Position numbers and translations under genes: made by a program
NCBI GenBank assembly: GCA_035644395.1
Contig: DASQOR010000068.1
Coordinates: 14,749-78,748 of the forward strand
Origin: JBGPLJ01 sp035644395
GTDB taxonomy: Bacteria > Pseudomonadota > Gammaproteobacteria > Steroidobacterales > Steroidobacteraceae
Direction of reading: 5' to 3'
Length of the DNA: 64,000 bases
Notes under the pieces: model-generated
What the model saw: only the letters and a program-made list of their open reading frames with translations
What the model was told of the DNA's origin: nothing
Database searches by the model: none
Shown: in pieces, positions 8,202 to 16,744 of the stretch
Numbering within the stretch: the stretch's first letter is position 1
Layout: each line of letters starts with the position of its first letter

Positions 8202-9035
8202 ATGGCGACCTACGCGATCAGTGACGTGCAGGGCTGCCTCGAGGAACTCGAGGCGCTCATCGAGAAGATCCGGTTCGATCGCCGGCGCGACCGGCTCTGG
8301 TTCGTCGGCGATCTCGTCAACCGCGGCCCGGACTCCGTGGGCGTGCTGCGGTTCGTGCGCGATCTCGGCACGAGCGCCGTCGTAGTGCTCGGCAATCACG
8401 ATCTGCACCTGCTCGCCGTCGCGGCCGGCGGCGGACGCGACCTCAAGCGCAAGGACACGATCCGCGACGTGCTCGATGCGCCGGACCGCGACGAACTCCT
8501 CGACTGGCTGCGCAGCCGGCCGCTCGTGCACCGGGACGGCGAACTCGGGTTCGCCATGGTCCACGCGGGTCTGCCGCCGCAATGGTCGATCGCGCAGTCG
8601 GCGGAGCTCGCGCGCGAGGTGGAATCGGCCCTGGCCCGCCGGCCGGCCGAACTCTTCCGCGACATGTACGGCGACGGACCCGACTCCTGGCACGAATCGC
8701 TGCGCGGCGGCGAGCGCCTGCGATTCATCGTCAATTGCTGCACGCGGATGCGATTCGTCGATGGGGAGGGACGCGTGAACTTCCGGCTGAAGGTCGCCCC
8801 GTCAGAGGCGCCGGCACCGTGGATGCCGTGGTTCAAGGCGCCGCGCAGGCGCAGCGCCGGCGACCGCATCGTGTGCGGCCATTGGTCGGCTCTCGGCTAC
8901 TCGTCCGCCGCGAATGTCTGGTCCATCGACACGGGCTGTGTCTGGGGCGATCGGCTGACGGCGCTCAAGCTCGGGCCGGATCCGCAAACGGTCAGCGTCC
9001 GCTGCCGGGGCAACGCAAAAGTCGGCGAGGACTAG
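8202..9035 (+). CDS. apaH: bis(5'-nucleosyl)-tetraphosphatase, symmetrical, ApaH
   Basis: Calcineurin-like phosphoesterase that cleaves Ap4A symmetrically to two ADP and also removes Np4 caps from RNA in E. coli. The 277-residue product has the metal-site motifs SDVQGC (near residue 7), FVGDLVNRGPDS, VLGNHDLHLL, MVHAGLPP and GHWSALG. It ends convergently against the next gene; the two stop codons share the palindrome CTAG (9032-9035). In E. coli folA follows directly; here folA is about 12 kb away on the other strand. Confidence 0.94.
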   Translation: MATYAISDVQGCLEELEALIEKIRFDRRRDRLWFVGDLVNRGPDSVGVLRFVRDLGTSAVVVLGNHDLHLLAVAAGGGRDLKRKDTIRDVLDAPDRDELLDWLRSRPLVHRDGELGFAMVHAGLPPQWSIAQSAELAREVESALARRPAELFRDMYGDGPDSWHESLRGGERLRFIVNCCTRMRFVDGEGRVNFRLKVAPSEAPAPWMPWFKAPRRRSAGDRIVCGHWSALGYSSAANVWSIDTGCVWGDRLTALKLGPDPQTVSVRCRGNAKVGED

Positions 9036-9694
9036 TTCCGGTCGGACTTCATCGTGTCGTCGTGCTTCGCCGGCACCTTCTTGACCTGGAGACTCTCGGC
9101 TTCTGCCGTCGGCAGCGCGGTCAGCGCCTCGAAGGCGAGACTCGAATTCCTGCCTGCCGGTGCAAACCGGATGGAACACGGCAGATCGCTCGTGAGGTTG
9201 CGCAGGTCGAAGTACTTGAGCACCTGCACGCGGAACTGCTCCACCAGCATGCAGTCGCCCGGTTCGAAGCCGTTCGTCCAGCCCAGCCGCAGTTTCACCG
9301 GCTTCCACTCGGAGGACACGGGCATCGGTGCATCCGCAGGCAGCGCCGAGCCCGCGGGTGGAGTCAGCGTCGGGCTCTGAAAGTGCAGATCCGCGCGCAG
9401 GAATGAAGTGATCCGTTCCTGCGATCCGGCACAGCCGTACACCCGCACGCGCAGGTCCTTGCGCGCGCCGGCAAGCCGCAGCAGCTGCTCGAGTTTCGAC
9501 TGCGCAGCGTCGCAGTTGTAGTAGATGTTCTGGAAGCCGCCGTGTCCGAAGAAATTGAAATCGACGTCGTGTTCGGCCCAGGCGGCGGCCACTGCCGCCG
9601 GCGGTTCCGGTTGTGCGGCGGCGCCCGGTCCCGTTTCGGCGGTCGCGGCGGCGGCGGCCAGCATGGCCGCGATCCAGACGGTTGGACGGTTCAT
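9032..9694 (-). CDS. exported protein of unknown function
   Basis: I do not recognise the family. The 220-residue product has a clear cleavable signal peptide (MNRPTVWIAAMLAAAAATA) and an Ala/Pro-rich linker, then a globular part with four cysteines in contexts IYYNCDA, VYGCAGS, PGDCMLV and LPCSIRF that could form two periplasmic disulfides. There are no membrane segments after the signal and no known catalytic motif. ATG 9694 gives the signal peptide directly and is preceded by AGGAGGC within 10 bp, a strong ribosome site. It is divergent from the kynurenine operon (about 137 bp between starts) and convergent with apaH. Confidence 0.72.
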   Translation of the reverse strand: MNRPTVWIAAMLAAAAATAETGPGAAAQPEPPAAVAAAWAEHDVDFNFFGHGGFQNIYYNCDAAQSKLEQLLRLAGARKDLRVRVYGCAGSQERITSFLRADLHFQSPTLTPPAGSALPADAPMPVSSEWKPVKLRLGWTNGFEPGDCMLVEQFRVQVLKYFDLRNLTSDLPCSIRFAPAGRNSSLAFEALTALPTAEAESLQVKKVPAKHDDTMKSDRN

Positions 9695-9795
9695 TTTTCA
9701 TGCCTCCTGCAGGGTCGTCGCACCAGATGTACACCCGTCGACCGCTGCCGACAACTTTGAGTTCCGGGGCGCCCGGCCGGGGCCCGGAACCCCGT

Positions 9796-9801
9796 TATAC
9801 T
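9796..9801 (+). promoter_or_regulatory. possible -10 box of the kynurenine operon
   Basis: TATACT lies 30 bp before the first gene of the kynurenine operon in the 137-bp divergent gap. No -35 hexamer is seen at 16-18 bp, so an activator may be needed, or this may not be the promoter. No regulator gene is adjacent to the operon. Confidence 0.25.
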
Positions 9802-9831
9802 GGCCGCCCTGCCAGCACCCTTCGGACCCGG

Positions 9832-11280
9832 ATGCGCCGGTTGCAGAACTATATCGGGGGTCGCCATCTGCCGGCCGCCAGTGGGCGGACCTTCGACGAC
9901 CAGGAACCCGCGACGGGCGGCGTCCTGGCGCGCGCGCCCGAGTCGGATGCCGCCGATGTGGCCGCCGCGGCAACCGCCGCGACCGCAGCCTGGCCCGCCT
10001 GGCGCTCCCTCGGGACCGACGACCGCAAGCGCTGGCTCAATCGCATCGCGGACGCCGTCGAGCACCGGGCGGCGGAGTTCGCCCGCGCGGAAAGCGACGA
10101 CACCGGCAAGCCCCTGAAGCTCGCGGCCGCGCTCGACATCCCGCGGGCCGTATCGAACTTCCGCTTCTTCGCGGATGCCGCCGGACAATTCGCCACCGAA
10201 GCGCACGCCGTGCCGGGCGCGGCGATCAACTACACGTTGCGCCAGCCGCTCGGCGTGGTCGCCTGCATTTCGCCCTGGAATCTGCCGCTCTACCTGCTGT
10301 CGTGGAAAGTGGCGCCGGCACTCGCCACCGGCAACTGCGTGATCGCCAAGCCCTCGGAATTCACGCCGCTCACGGCGGCGCTCCTCGGCGAACTGTGTTC
10401 GGAGCTCGGCTTGCCGGCCGGAGTGCTCAACATCGTGCAGGGATCCGGCGCGGGCGCCGGCCAGGCATTGATCGATCATCCGGCGATACGCGCCATCTCG
10501 TTCACGGGCGGGACCGCGACCGGCCGCGCCATCGCCACGGCCGCAGCCAGGGACTTCAAGCGCGTGACGCTCGAGCTCGGCGGCAAGAATGCGACGCTCG
10601 TGTTCGCGGACGCCGACCTCGAGGCCGCGGTCAACGGCTGCGTGCGTGCGGCTTTCACCAACCAGGGCGAGATCTGCCTGTGCGGATCGCGCGTCCTGAT
10701 CGAAGCGTCGATCTACGATCGCTTCCGCGACGCGCTGGTGACCCGAGTGAAGGGGCTGCGCATCGGCGACCCACTCGATCCGGCGACCGACCAGGGCGCC
10801 ATTGTTTCCGAAGCACAAATGAAGAAGGTGCTCGCTGCCATCGCTGACGCGCGCGGACTCGGCGGCCGCATTCTCTGCGGCGGTGCGCGTGTCGCCATGG
10901 CGGAACAGCGCTGCGCCGGCGGCTGGTTCGTCGCGCCGACGCTCATCGACGGCCTCGCGGCCGATTGTTCCGTCAACCAGGAAGAGATCTTCGGGCCCGT
11001 CGCCACGCTCGTGCCTTTCAACGGCGAGAGCGAGGCGCTCAGGATCGCGAACTCGACGCGCTATGGCCTCGCGGCGTCGGTCTGGAGCCGCGACGTCGCC
11101 CGCTGCCACCGCCTGGCCGAGCAGCTCGAGGCGGGCGTCGTCTGGATCAACACCTGGCTGATGCGCGACCTGCGCACGCCGATCGGCGGCGTCAAGCATT
11201 CGGGCGTCGGCCGCGAAGGCGGGCTCGAGGCGCTCCGGTTTTTCACCGAACCGAAGAATGTGTGCGTGCAGTATGCTTGA
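9832..11280 (+). CDS. nbaE: 2-aminomuconate-6-semialdehyde dehydrogenase (aldehyde dehydrogenase family)
   Basis: NAD-dependent aldehyde dehydrogenase, 482 residues. The catalytic cysteine C282 (FTNQGEIC) and general base E248 (LELGGKN) are present, with ISPWNLPLYLLSWK and ISFTGGTATG of the cofactor site. Sequence alone gives an HMSAL-dehydrogenase-like ALDH; the operon gives the substrate, since the next genes make and remove 2-aminomuconate in kynurenine breakdown. It would oxidise 2-aminomuconate semialdehyde, the product of the ACMS decarboxylase encoded three genes downstream, to 2-aminomuconate. ATG 9832 (MRRLQNYIGG) is chosen because homologues begin with a short xNYIxG segment; the frame is open further upstream but the extension is Arg/Pro-rich and not protein-like. 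Cytoplasmic. Confidence 0.85.
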   Translation: MRRLQNYIGGRHLPAASGRTFDDQEPATGGVLARAPESDAADVAAAATAATAAWPAWRSLGTDDRKRWLNRIADAVEHRAAEFARAESDDTGKPLKLAAALDIPRAVSNFRFFADAAGQFATEAHAVPGAAINYTLRQPLGVVACISPWNLPLYLLSWKVAPALATGNCVIAKPSEFTPLTAALLGELCSELGLPAGVLNIVQGSGAGAGQALIDHPAIRAISFTGGTATGRAIATAAARDFKRVTLELGGKNATLVFADADLEAAVNGCVRAAFTNQGEICLCGSRVLIEASIYDRFRDALVTRVKGLRIGDPLDPATDQGAIVSEAQMKKVLAAIADARGLGGRILCGGARVAMAEQRCAGGWFVAPTLIDGLAADCSVNQEEIFGPVATLVPFNGESEALRIANSTRYGLAASVWSRDVARCHRLAEQLEAGVVWINTWLMRDLRTPIGGVKHSGVGREGGLEALRFFTEPKNVCVQYA

Positions 11281-11298
11281 GAAAAAGGAGCTCACCAC

Positions 11299-11721
11299 AT
11301 GACCACTTCCGTCATCACCAGCTCGAGGGCGCCGGAGCCGCTTGGTCCCTATCCGCATGCGCGGCGCGTCGGCAATCTCCTCTTTCTCTCCGGCATCGGC
11401 CCGCGCCGGCGCGGCGAGAAAACCATCCCGGGCCTCATCCACGACGTGCATGGCCACATCACCGATCACGACATCGAAGCGCAGTGCCATGCCGTCTTCG
11501 ACAACGTGCGCTACATCCTCGAGGAAGCAGGCTCGAGCTGGCTGCAGCTCGTCGACGTCACCGTGTTCCTCACCCATCTCGAGCGGGATTTCGCCGTGTA
11601 CAACCGCGTCTATGCCGAATATTTCGGCGACATACCGCCCTGCCGCACGACGGTCGGCGTCGCGCGGCTGCCCGGACCGATCTCGATCGAACTCAAGTGC
11701 ATCGCGACGATCGAAGACTAG
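11299..11721 (+). CDS. nbaF: 2-aminomuconate deaminase (RidA/YjgF fold)
   Basis: Member of the YjgF/YER057c/UK114 (RidA) fold; 140 residues. The kynurenine operon context, plus the extended loop ...GEKTIPG... before the conserved segment DVTVFLTHLERDF, points to 2-aminomuconate deaminase, which releases ammonia to give 4-oxalocrotonate, rather than the housekeeping RidA enamine deaminase. The family end PISIELKCIATIED is intact. ATG 11299 has an AGGAG ribosome site 8 bp upstream. It follows the dehydrogenase by 18 bp. Confidence 0.82.
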   Translation: MTTSVITSSRAPEPLGPYPHARRVGNLLFLSGIGPRRRGEKTIPGLIHDVHGHITDHDIEAQCHAVFDNVRYILEEAGSSWLQLVDVTVFLTHLERDFAVYNRVYAEYFGDIPPCRTTVGVARLPGPISIELKCIATIED

Positions 11722-11722
11722 C

Positions 11723-12232
11723 ATGTCCCCGCCGATCAACTTCCTGCGCTGGATCGAGGAGAACCGCCAGCTGCTCAAGCCGCCCGTCGGCAACAAGGTG
11801 ATTTACGACGGCGCCGACTTCATCGTGATGGCGGTCGGCGGACCGAACTCGCGCAAGGACTACCATTTCGACCCGGCCGAGGAATTTTTCTACCAGCTCG
11901 ACGGCGACATGCTGCTCAAGACCATCCAGCAAGGCCGCGTCGTCGACATCCGTATCCGTGAAGGCGAGCTCTTCCTGCTGCCGGCGGAGATGCCACATTC
12001 GCCGCAGCGTTACGCCGGCACGGTCGGTCTCGTCATCGAACGCAAGCGCCGCCCGGGCGAACGCGACGGCCTGCAGTGGTATTGCGAGAAGTGCGAAACC
12101 CTGCTCTACGAGGAATATTTCGAGCTCAAGAACATCGAGACCGACTTTCCGCCGGTGTTCGCCCGCTTCTTCGGCGACGTCGCGCCGCGTACCTGTCGTC
12201 ACTGCGGCACCGTGATGCAACCCCCGGGTTGA
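11723..12232 (+). CDS. nbaC: 3-hydroxyanthranilate 3,4-dioxygenase
   Basis: Cupin ring-cleavage dioxygenase that opens 3-hydroxyanthranilate to 2-amino-3-carboxymuconate semialdehyde (ACMS). The 169-residue protein has Fe(II) ligands at H48, E54 and H92 (DYHFDPAEEFF and EMPHSPQR). It also has the rubredoxin-like iron site of the bacterial/fungal single-cupin form, C121/C124 (CEKC) and C158/C161 (CRHC). ATG 11723 starts one base after the previous stop codon. Unstable ACMS can cyclise to quinolinate; the decarboxylase encoded next diverts it to catabolism. Confidence 0.94.
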   Translation: MSPPINFLRWIEENRQLLKPPVGNKVIYDGADFIVMAVGGPNSRKDYHFDPAEEFFYQLDGDMLLKTIQQGRVVDIRIREGELFLLPAEMPHSPQRYAGTVGLVIERKRRPGERDGLQWYCEKCETLLYEEYFELKNIETDFPPVFARFFGDVAPRTCRHCGTVMQPPG

Positions 12233-12244
12233 TCGGCGCGGCGC

Positions 12245-13255
12245 ATGCTCAAGATCGACATCCACACCCACGTCATTCCGGAAAACTGGCCGAACCTCGC
12301 CGAGCGCTATGGCTACGGCGGCTGGGTGCAGATCGAGCACACGGGCCCGGGCTGCGCACGCATGGTGCAGGAGGGCAAGCTCTTCCGCCGCGTCGATGCG
12401 AACTGCTGGGACGCCGACGTCCGGCTCAAGGATTGCGAAGAACACGGCGTCGGCGTGCAGGTGCTCTCGACGGTGCCGGTGATGTTCAGCTACTGGGCGC
12501 GCGCGGAGGATGCCCTCGACCTGTCGCGCTTCCTGAACGATCACATCGCCGGCGTCGTCAACCATTTTCCGAAGCGCTTCGTCGGTCTCGGCACGGTTCC
12601 CATGCAGGATCCGGACCTCGCGATCCGCGAGCTCGAACGCTGTGTGAAGGTGCTCGGCCTGGCCGGAATCGAAATCGGCTCGCACATCAACGGCCGCAAC
12701 CTCGACGATCCGCGCGTGGTTGCCGTCTTCGAGGCGGCGCAGGAGCTTGGCGCGGCGGTGTTCGTGCATCCCTGGGACATGCTCGGGCGCGAGCGCATGG
12801 ATCGCTACTGGCTGCCGTGGCTCGTCGGCATGCCGGCGGAGACCTCGCTCTCGATCTGCTGCATGATCTTCGGCGGCGTGCTCGAGAAACTGCCGAGGCT
12901 GCGCGTCTGTTTCGCGCACGGCGGCGGCGCGTTTCCGTCGAGTCTCGGGCGCATCGAGCACGGCTTCCACGCGCGGCCCGACCTGGTCGCGGTCAACAAC
13001 AAGACGAATCCGAGCGCCTACATCGGCCGCTTCTTCGTCGATTCGCTGGTGCACGATCCGGACTTCCTGCGCTACATGCTGAAGCTCATGGGTGCGCGCA
13101 CCATCGCGCTCGGCAGCGACTATCCGTTTCCACTCGGGGAAGACCGGCCCGGCACGATGATCGAGTCGATGGGCCTCGATGAGGCGACCGCCGCACGGCT
13201 CCTGCACGGTACCGCCCTCGACTGGCTGGGGCTCACACGGGACCGGTTCCAGTGA
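12245..13255 (+). CDS. nbaD: 2-amino-3-carboxymuconate-6-semialdehyde decarboxylase (ACMSD)
   Basis: Zinc-dependent amidohydrolase-fold decarboxylase, 336 residues. Metal and catalytic residues of the family are all visible: H7 and H9 (DIHTH), H175 (VHPWDM), H225 (FAHGGG) and D292 (GSDYPF). The product of the reaction is 2-aminomuconate semialdehyde, the substrate of the first enzyme in the operon. Its presence next to the dioxygenase shows that ACMS is directed to degradation and not to quinolinate and NAD; no quinolinate phosphoribosyltransferase is in the window. It starts 12 bp after the dioxygenase and overlaps the next gene by 4 bp. Confidence 0.94.
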   Translation: MLKIDIHTHVIPENWPNLAERYGYGGWVQIEHTGPGCARMVQEGKLFRRVDANCWDADVRLKDCEEHGVGVQVLSTVPVMFSYWARAEDALDLSRFLNDHIAGVVNHFPKRFVGLGTVPMQDPDLAIRELERCVKVLGLAGIEIGSHINGRNLDDPRVVAVFEAAQELGAAVFVHPWDMLGRERMDRYWLPWLVGMPAETSLSICCMIFGGVLEKLPRLRVCFAHGGGAFPSSLGRIEHGFHARPDLVAVNNKTNPSAYIGRFFVDSLVHDPDFLRYMLKLMGARTIALGSDYPFPLGEDRPGTMIESMGLDEATAARLLHGTALDWLGLTRDRFQ

Positions 13256-14088
13256 GAACGATCGCGATGACCGTGAACGGCGAGGAGCTCAAGGCCGATC
13301 TCGCCCGGCCGAGCGACCTCTCGATCGCGCTCGAATTCGGCGGCGCCCAGCCCTCCTACTTCGGCGCGCCAGCCGCCAGGGCCGCCGCCGTCAAGGTGGA
13401 GGGATTCGTCGGCGACACGCGCGAAGGCGGCAGCTGCAACTGCAGCGAGTATCACCTGATCCCCCACTGCAACGGCACGCACACCGAGTGCGTGGGTCAT
13501 GTCACGGACGATCGCGTGAGCGTGCGGGACGCGTTGCGGCCGGGATTGCACATCGCCCTGCTCATGAGCGTGAAACCGGAATCGGTGGAGATGAGCACGG
13601 AGCGCACGACGCCTGAGCCAAAGCCGGGCGACCACCTGGTGACGGCCAGGTCCCTGGAGACGGTGCTTGGGCGCTGGCCGGAGCGCAAGGCGGAAGTCTG
13701 GGTCATCCGCACGCAACCGAACTATTCGGACAAGGCGCGCCGGCGCTACCGTGCCGACAATCCGCCGCCCTATTTTTCACGCGAAGCGGTCGAGCTCGCG
13801 GTGGCCCGCGGCATCGAGCATCTCGTGACCGACCTGCCATCGCTCGATCGCAGCTACGACGAAGGCCGGTTGACGGGCCATCGCACTTTCTGGGGCTTGC
13901 CGGCGGGTTCACGGGAAGCGAAAGCGGCCACGCGCCCCCATGCCACCATCACCGAACTCGCGTTCGTGCCGACGGCCGTGAAGGACGGCTGGTACCTGAT
14001 CGATCTGCAGATTGCCCCCTTTGCGAGCGACGCCGCACCGAGCCGTCCCGTGCTCTATCCGATCGTCACCGGAGCGCGGCCGTCGTGA
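13252..14088 (+). CDS. cyclase-family metal-dependent hydrolase, putative N-formylkynurenine formamidase
   Basis: Member of the cyclase/KynB superfamily (metal-dependent hydrolases), 278 residues, longer than typical KynB (about 210). The metal-binding signature is modified: it reads HCNGTHTECVGH, with Glu where KynB-type enzymes have Asp and Val where they have Pro. Position between ACMSD and kynureninase makes N-formylkynurenine the obvious substrate, since no other formamidase lies in the operon, but this is inference from context. GTG 13252 overlaps the ACMSD stop (GTGA) and its own stop overlaps the kynU start in the same way, so all three are coupled. A second cysteine-rich patch, GGSCNCSEYHLIPHC, precedes the metal motif. 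Confidence 0.7.
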   Translation: MRTIAMTVNGEELKADLARPSDLSIALEFGGAQPSYFGAPAARAAAVKVEGFVGDTREGGSCNCSEYHLIPHCNGTHTECVGHVTDDRVSVRDALRPGLHIALLMSVKPESVEMSTERTTPEPKPGDHLVTARSLETVLGRWPERKAEVWVIRTQPNYSDKARRRYRADNPPPYFSREAVELAVARGIEHLVTDLPSLDRSYDEGRLTGHRTFWGLPAGSREAKAATRPHATITELAFVPTAVKDGWYLIDLQIAPFASDAAPSRPVLYPIVTGARPS

Positions 14089-15374
14089 GCGACGCCGACC
14101 GATCGCCGGCCGACGAGCGGGACTACGCCGATGTGCTGCGCGGCTTTCGCGGTGAGTTCCATCTCCCGGTCGGCGAAGGCGACCGGCCGCTCATCTATTT
14201 CGCGGGTCATTCGCTCGGCCTGCAACCGAAGGCCGCGACGCGTTACATCCAGGAGGAGCTCAACGACTGGGGCCGGCACGGGGTGCTCGGCCATCACACG
14301 GCCCTGCGACCCTGGGTGCGCTATCACGAAGAGCTGACCGCGCATACGGCGGAGCTCGCGGGCGCCGGAGCCCACGAAGTCGTGAGCATGAACTCGCTCA
14401 CCGTGAACCTGCACCTGCTGATGGTGAGCTTCTATCGCCCGACCGCCGGCCGCTTCCGCGTCCTGATCGAACGCGGCGCGTTTCCTTCGGACCGCCATGC
14501 CGTCGAATCGCAGATCCGCTTTCACGGCTTCGATCCGGCGACGGCGCTCGTCGAGCTCGCGCCGCGCGACGGCGAAGAGTTGCTGCGCCCGGACGATGTC
14601 GTGCACGCGATCGAGCGCGCGGGTTCGAGTCTTGCGCTCGTGCTGTTTCCGGGCGTGCAGTACCTCACCGGGCAGGTGTTCGATCTCGAGCCGATCGCAT
14701 CCGCCGCGCATCGCGTGGGAGCCACCGCGGGATTCGACCTCGCGCACGCCATCGGCAACGTCGAGCTCGGCCTGCATGCGGCTGGCGCGGATTTCGCGGT
14801 GTGGTGCAGCTACAAGTACCTGAACTCGGGTCCCGGTGCGCTCGCGGGCGCCTTCGTCCACGAACGCCACGCGGAGGCGTTCGAGCGGCCGCGCTTCGCG
14901 GGCTGGTGGGGGCACGACAAGGCGACGCGCTTCCTGATGGGGCCGGAATTCCGGCCGATCCCGGGCGCGGAAGGCTGGCAGGTGAGCAATCCGCCGATTC
15001 TCTCGACGGCGCCGCTGATCGCATCGCTCGACATCTTCCGGCGCGCCGGCATGGATCGTCTGCGCAGGAAATCGGTGGAACTCACCGGCTACTTCGCCGA
15101 ACTCGTGGACAGCCGCCTCGCGGGACGGGTCTCGATCGTCACGCCGCGCGCCGCGGCGGAACGCGGCAACCAGCTCTCGCTGCGCATCCTGGGCGGCGCC
15201 TCGAATGGCCGGCGCGTCTTCGAGCTGCTCGAGGCGCAAGGCGCGATCACCGACTGGCGTGAACCGGACCTCATCCGTGCCGCCCCGACGCCGCTCTACA
15301 ATTCCTTCGGCGAAGTGTTTAGCTTCGTCGAACTCCTCGAACAGGCGGTGACGCAGGGAGCGCAGGGCGGATGA
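14085..15374 (+). CDS. kynU: kynureninase
   Basis: PLP-dependent fold-type I enzyme that cleaves kynurenine or 3-hydroxykynurenine to (3-hydroxy)anthranilate and alanine. The 429-residue product has the N-terminal YFAGHSLGLQP, the phosphate-site MNSLTVNLH, the PLP-interacting FDLAHAIGN and the Schiff-base lysine K244 in WCSYKYLNSGPG. C-terminal substrate residues around DWREPDLIRAAPTPLYNSF are intact. With the monooxygenase encoded next, the true substrate is probably 3-hydroxykynurenine. GTG start in a GTGA overlap. Confidence 0.95.
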   Translation: MSDADRSPADERDYADVLRGFRGEFHLPVGEGDRPLIYFAGHSLGLQPKAATRYIQEELNDWGRHGVLGHHTALRPWVRYHEELTAHTAELAGAGAHEVVSMNSLTVNLHLLMVSFYRPTAGRFRVLIERGAFPSDRHAVESQIRFHGFDPATALVELAPRDGEELLRPDDVVHAIERAGSSLALVLFPGVQYLTGQVFDLEPIASAAHRVGATAGFDLAHAIGNVELGLHAAGADFAVWCSYKYLNSGPGALAGAFVHERHAEAFERPRFAGWWGHDKATRFLMGPEFRPIPGAEGWQVSNPPILSTAPLIASLDIFRRAGMDRLRRKSVELTGYFAELVDSRLAGRVSIVTPRAAAERGNQLSLRILGGASNGRRVFELLEAQGAITDWREPDLIRAAPTPLYNSFGEVFSFVELLEQAVTQGAQGG

Positions 15375-16744
15375 GCCGCGAGGGCGTGACCATTGTCGGC
15401 GCCGGGCCGGCCGGCGCCCTGCTCGCGATCATTCTCTCGCGGCAGGGTGTGCCGACGACCGTCTATGAACGGCGTGCGGATCCGCGGCGCGGCGCAGTTG
15501 CCGCAGGCCGGTCCATCAATCTCGCGCTGGCGGAACGTGGCCTGCATGCGCTGCGGCGCGCGGGGCTCGAGGAACGCGTGCGCCCGCTCCTCATCCCCAT
15601 GCGCGGGCGGATCATTCACGACCTCGACGGCGCGACGACGACCCTCCCGTATGGCCAGCGGCCATCGGAGGTCATCTATTCGGTGTCGCGCGCGGCACTC
15701 AACCGGCTCCTGATCGAAGCGGCCATCGATGACTTCGGCGTCGACGTGCACTTCGACGAGGCCTGTACCGGCGCCGATCTCGCAACCGCGACACTCTCGA
15801 TGCGCAATGCGGCCACGGGCTCCACGCAATCCGTCGCTTGCAACCGGATCATCGGTGCGGACGGTTCTGGTTCCGCGCTGCGCGCGGCGATGGTCGCCGC
15901 CGGTGCGACGCAAGCGCGCGAGGAGTTCCTCGGCCACCAGTACAGGGAACTCAGCATTCCGCCGACGGCTGCCGGTGGTCACTGCATCGAACGCGAAGGA
16001 CTGCACATCTGGCCCCGCGGCGGTTTCATGCTGATCGCGCTGCCGAACGTCGACGGCAGCTTCACGGTGACGCTGTTCCTCGCGCGCCAGGGGGGCGCCG
16101 ACAGTTTCGAAAGCCTCTCGACCGGCGAGGCGCTGCAGGCGTTCTTCCGTCGCCACTTTGCGGATGCCCTGGCCTTGATGCCGGAGCTGGTACAGGATTT
16201 TTTCGGGAACCCGGCCGGCAACATGGGCACGGTTTACGCCGAACCCTGGTCGGCTGGGCGCACGGCGCTCCTCATCGGCGATGCGGCGCACGGTATCGTT
16301 CCCTTTCACGGCCAGGGCATGAATTGCGCGCTCGAGGATTGCGTGGTCTTCGACGACCTGCTGGCCGCAGGTCATGAATGGTCGAGCGTATTCGCGGAAT
16401 TCGAGCGGCAGCGACGTCCGAACACGGATGCGATCGCCGAGATGGCGCTCGAGAACTACGTCGAGATGCGCGACACCGTGCGCGATCCGAAATTCCAGCT
16501 GCAGAAGGCGCTCTCGCTCGAGCTCGAGCGGCGTTCTCCCGGCCGCTTCGTTCCGCGCTACTCGATGGTCATGTTCCACCACGAAATCGGCTACGCCGAG
16601 GCGCTCGAGCGCGGGCGGATCCAGCAGGCGCTGCTCGACGAATTGACGGCGGGCGCCGCGCGTCTTGCAGACGTCGATCTGAACCGCGCCGGCGAGCTCG
16701 TCGGGCAGCGACTTGCACCGCTCCCGGCTGTCGCGGCGTCATAG
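15371..16744 (+). CDS. kmo: kynurenine 3-monooxygenase
   Basis: FAD- and NADPH-dependent aromatic hydroxylase that makes 3-hydroxykynurenine. The 457-residue product begins with the dinucleotide-binding IVGAGPAGALLA, has the RSINLALAERG loop typical of KMO, and the second FAD motif LIGDAAHGIVPFHGQGMN. The length is that of bacterial KMOs. ATG start in an ATGA overlap with kynU. It is the last gene of the operon and its stop overlaps, on the opposite strand, the end of the S9 peptidase gene by 6 bp (16739-16744), so no room is left for a separate terminator. Confidence 0.95.
   Translation: MSREGVTIVGAGPAGALLAIILSRQGVPTTVYERRADPRRGAVAAGRSINLALAERGLHALRRAGLEERVRPLLIPMRGRIIHDLDGATTTLPYGQRPSEVIYSVSRAALNRLLIEAAIDDFGVDVHFDEACTGADLATATLSMRNAATGSTQSVACNRIIGADGSGSALRAAMVAAGATQAREEFLGHQYRELSIPPTAAGGHCIEREGLHIWPRGGFMLIALPNVDGSFTVTLFLARQGGADSFESLSTGEALQAFFRRHFADALALMPELVQDFFGNPAGNMGTVYAEPWSAGRTALLIGDAAHGIVPFHGQGMNCALEDCVVFDDLLAAGHEWSSVFAEFERQRRPNTDAIAEMALENYVEMRDTVRDPKFQLQKALSLELERRSPGRFVPRYSMVMFHHEIGYAEALERGRIQQALLDELTAGAARLADVDLNRAGELVGQRLAPLPAVAAS

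Noticed and set aside
9691..11796. A 701-codon open frame on the minus strand under the kynurenine operon
   Set aside because: Antisense of the aldehyde dehydrogenase and deaminase genes; composition typical of shadow frames.
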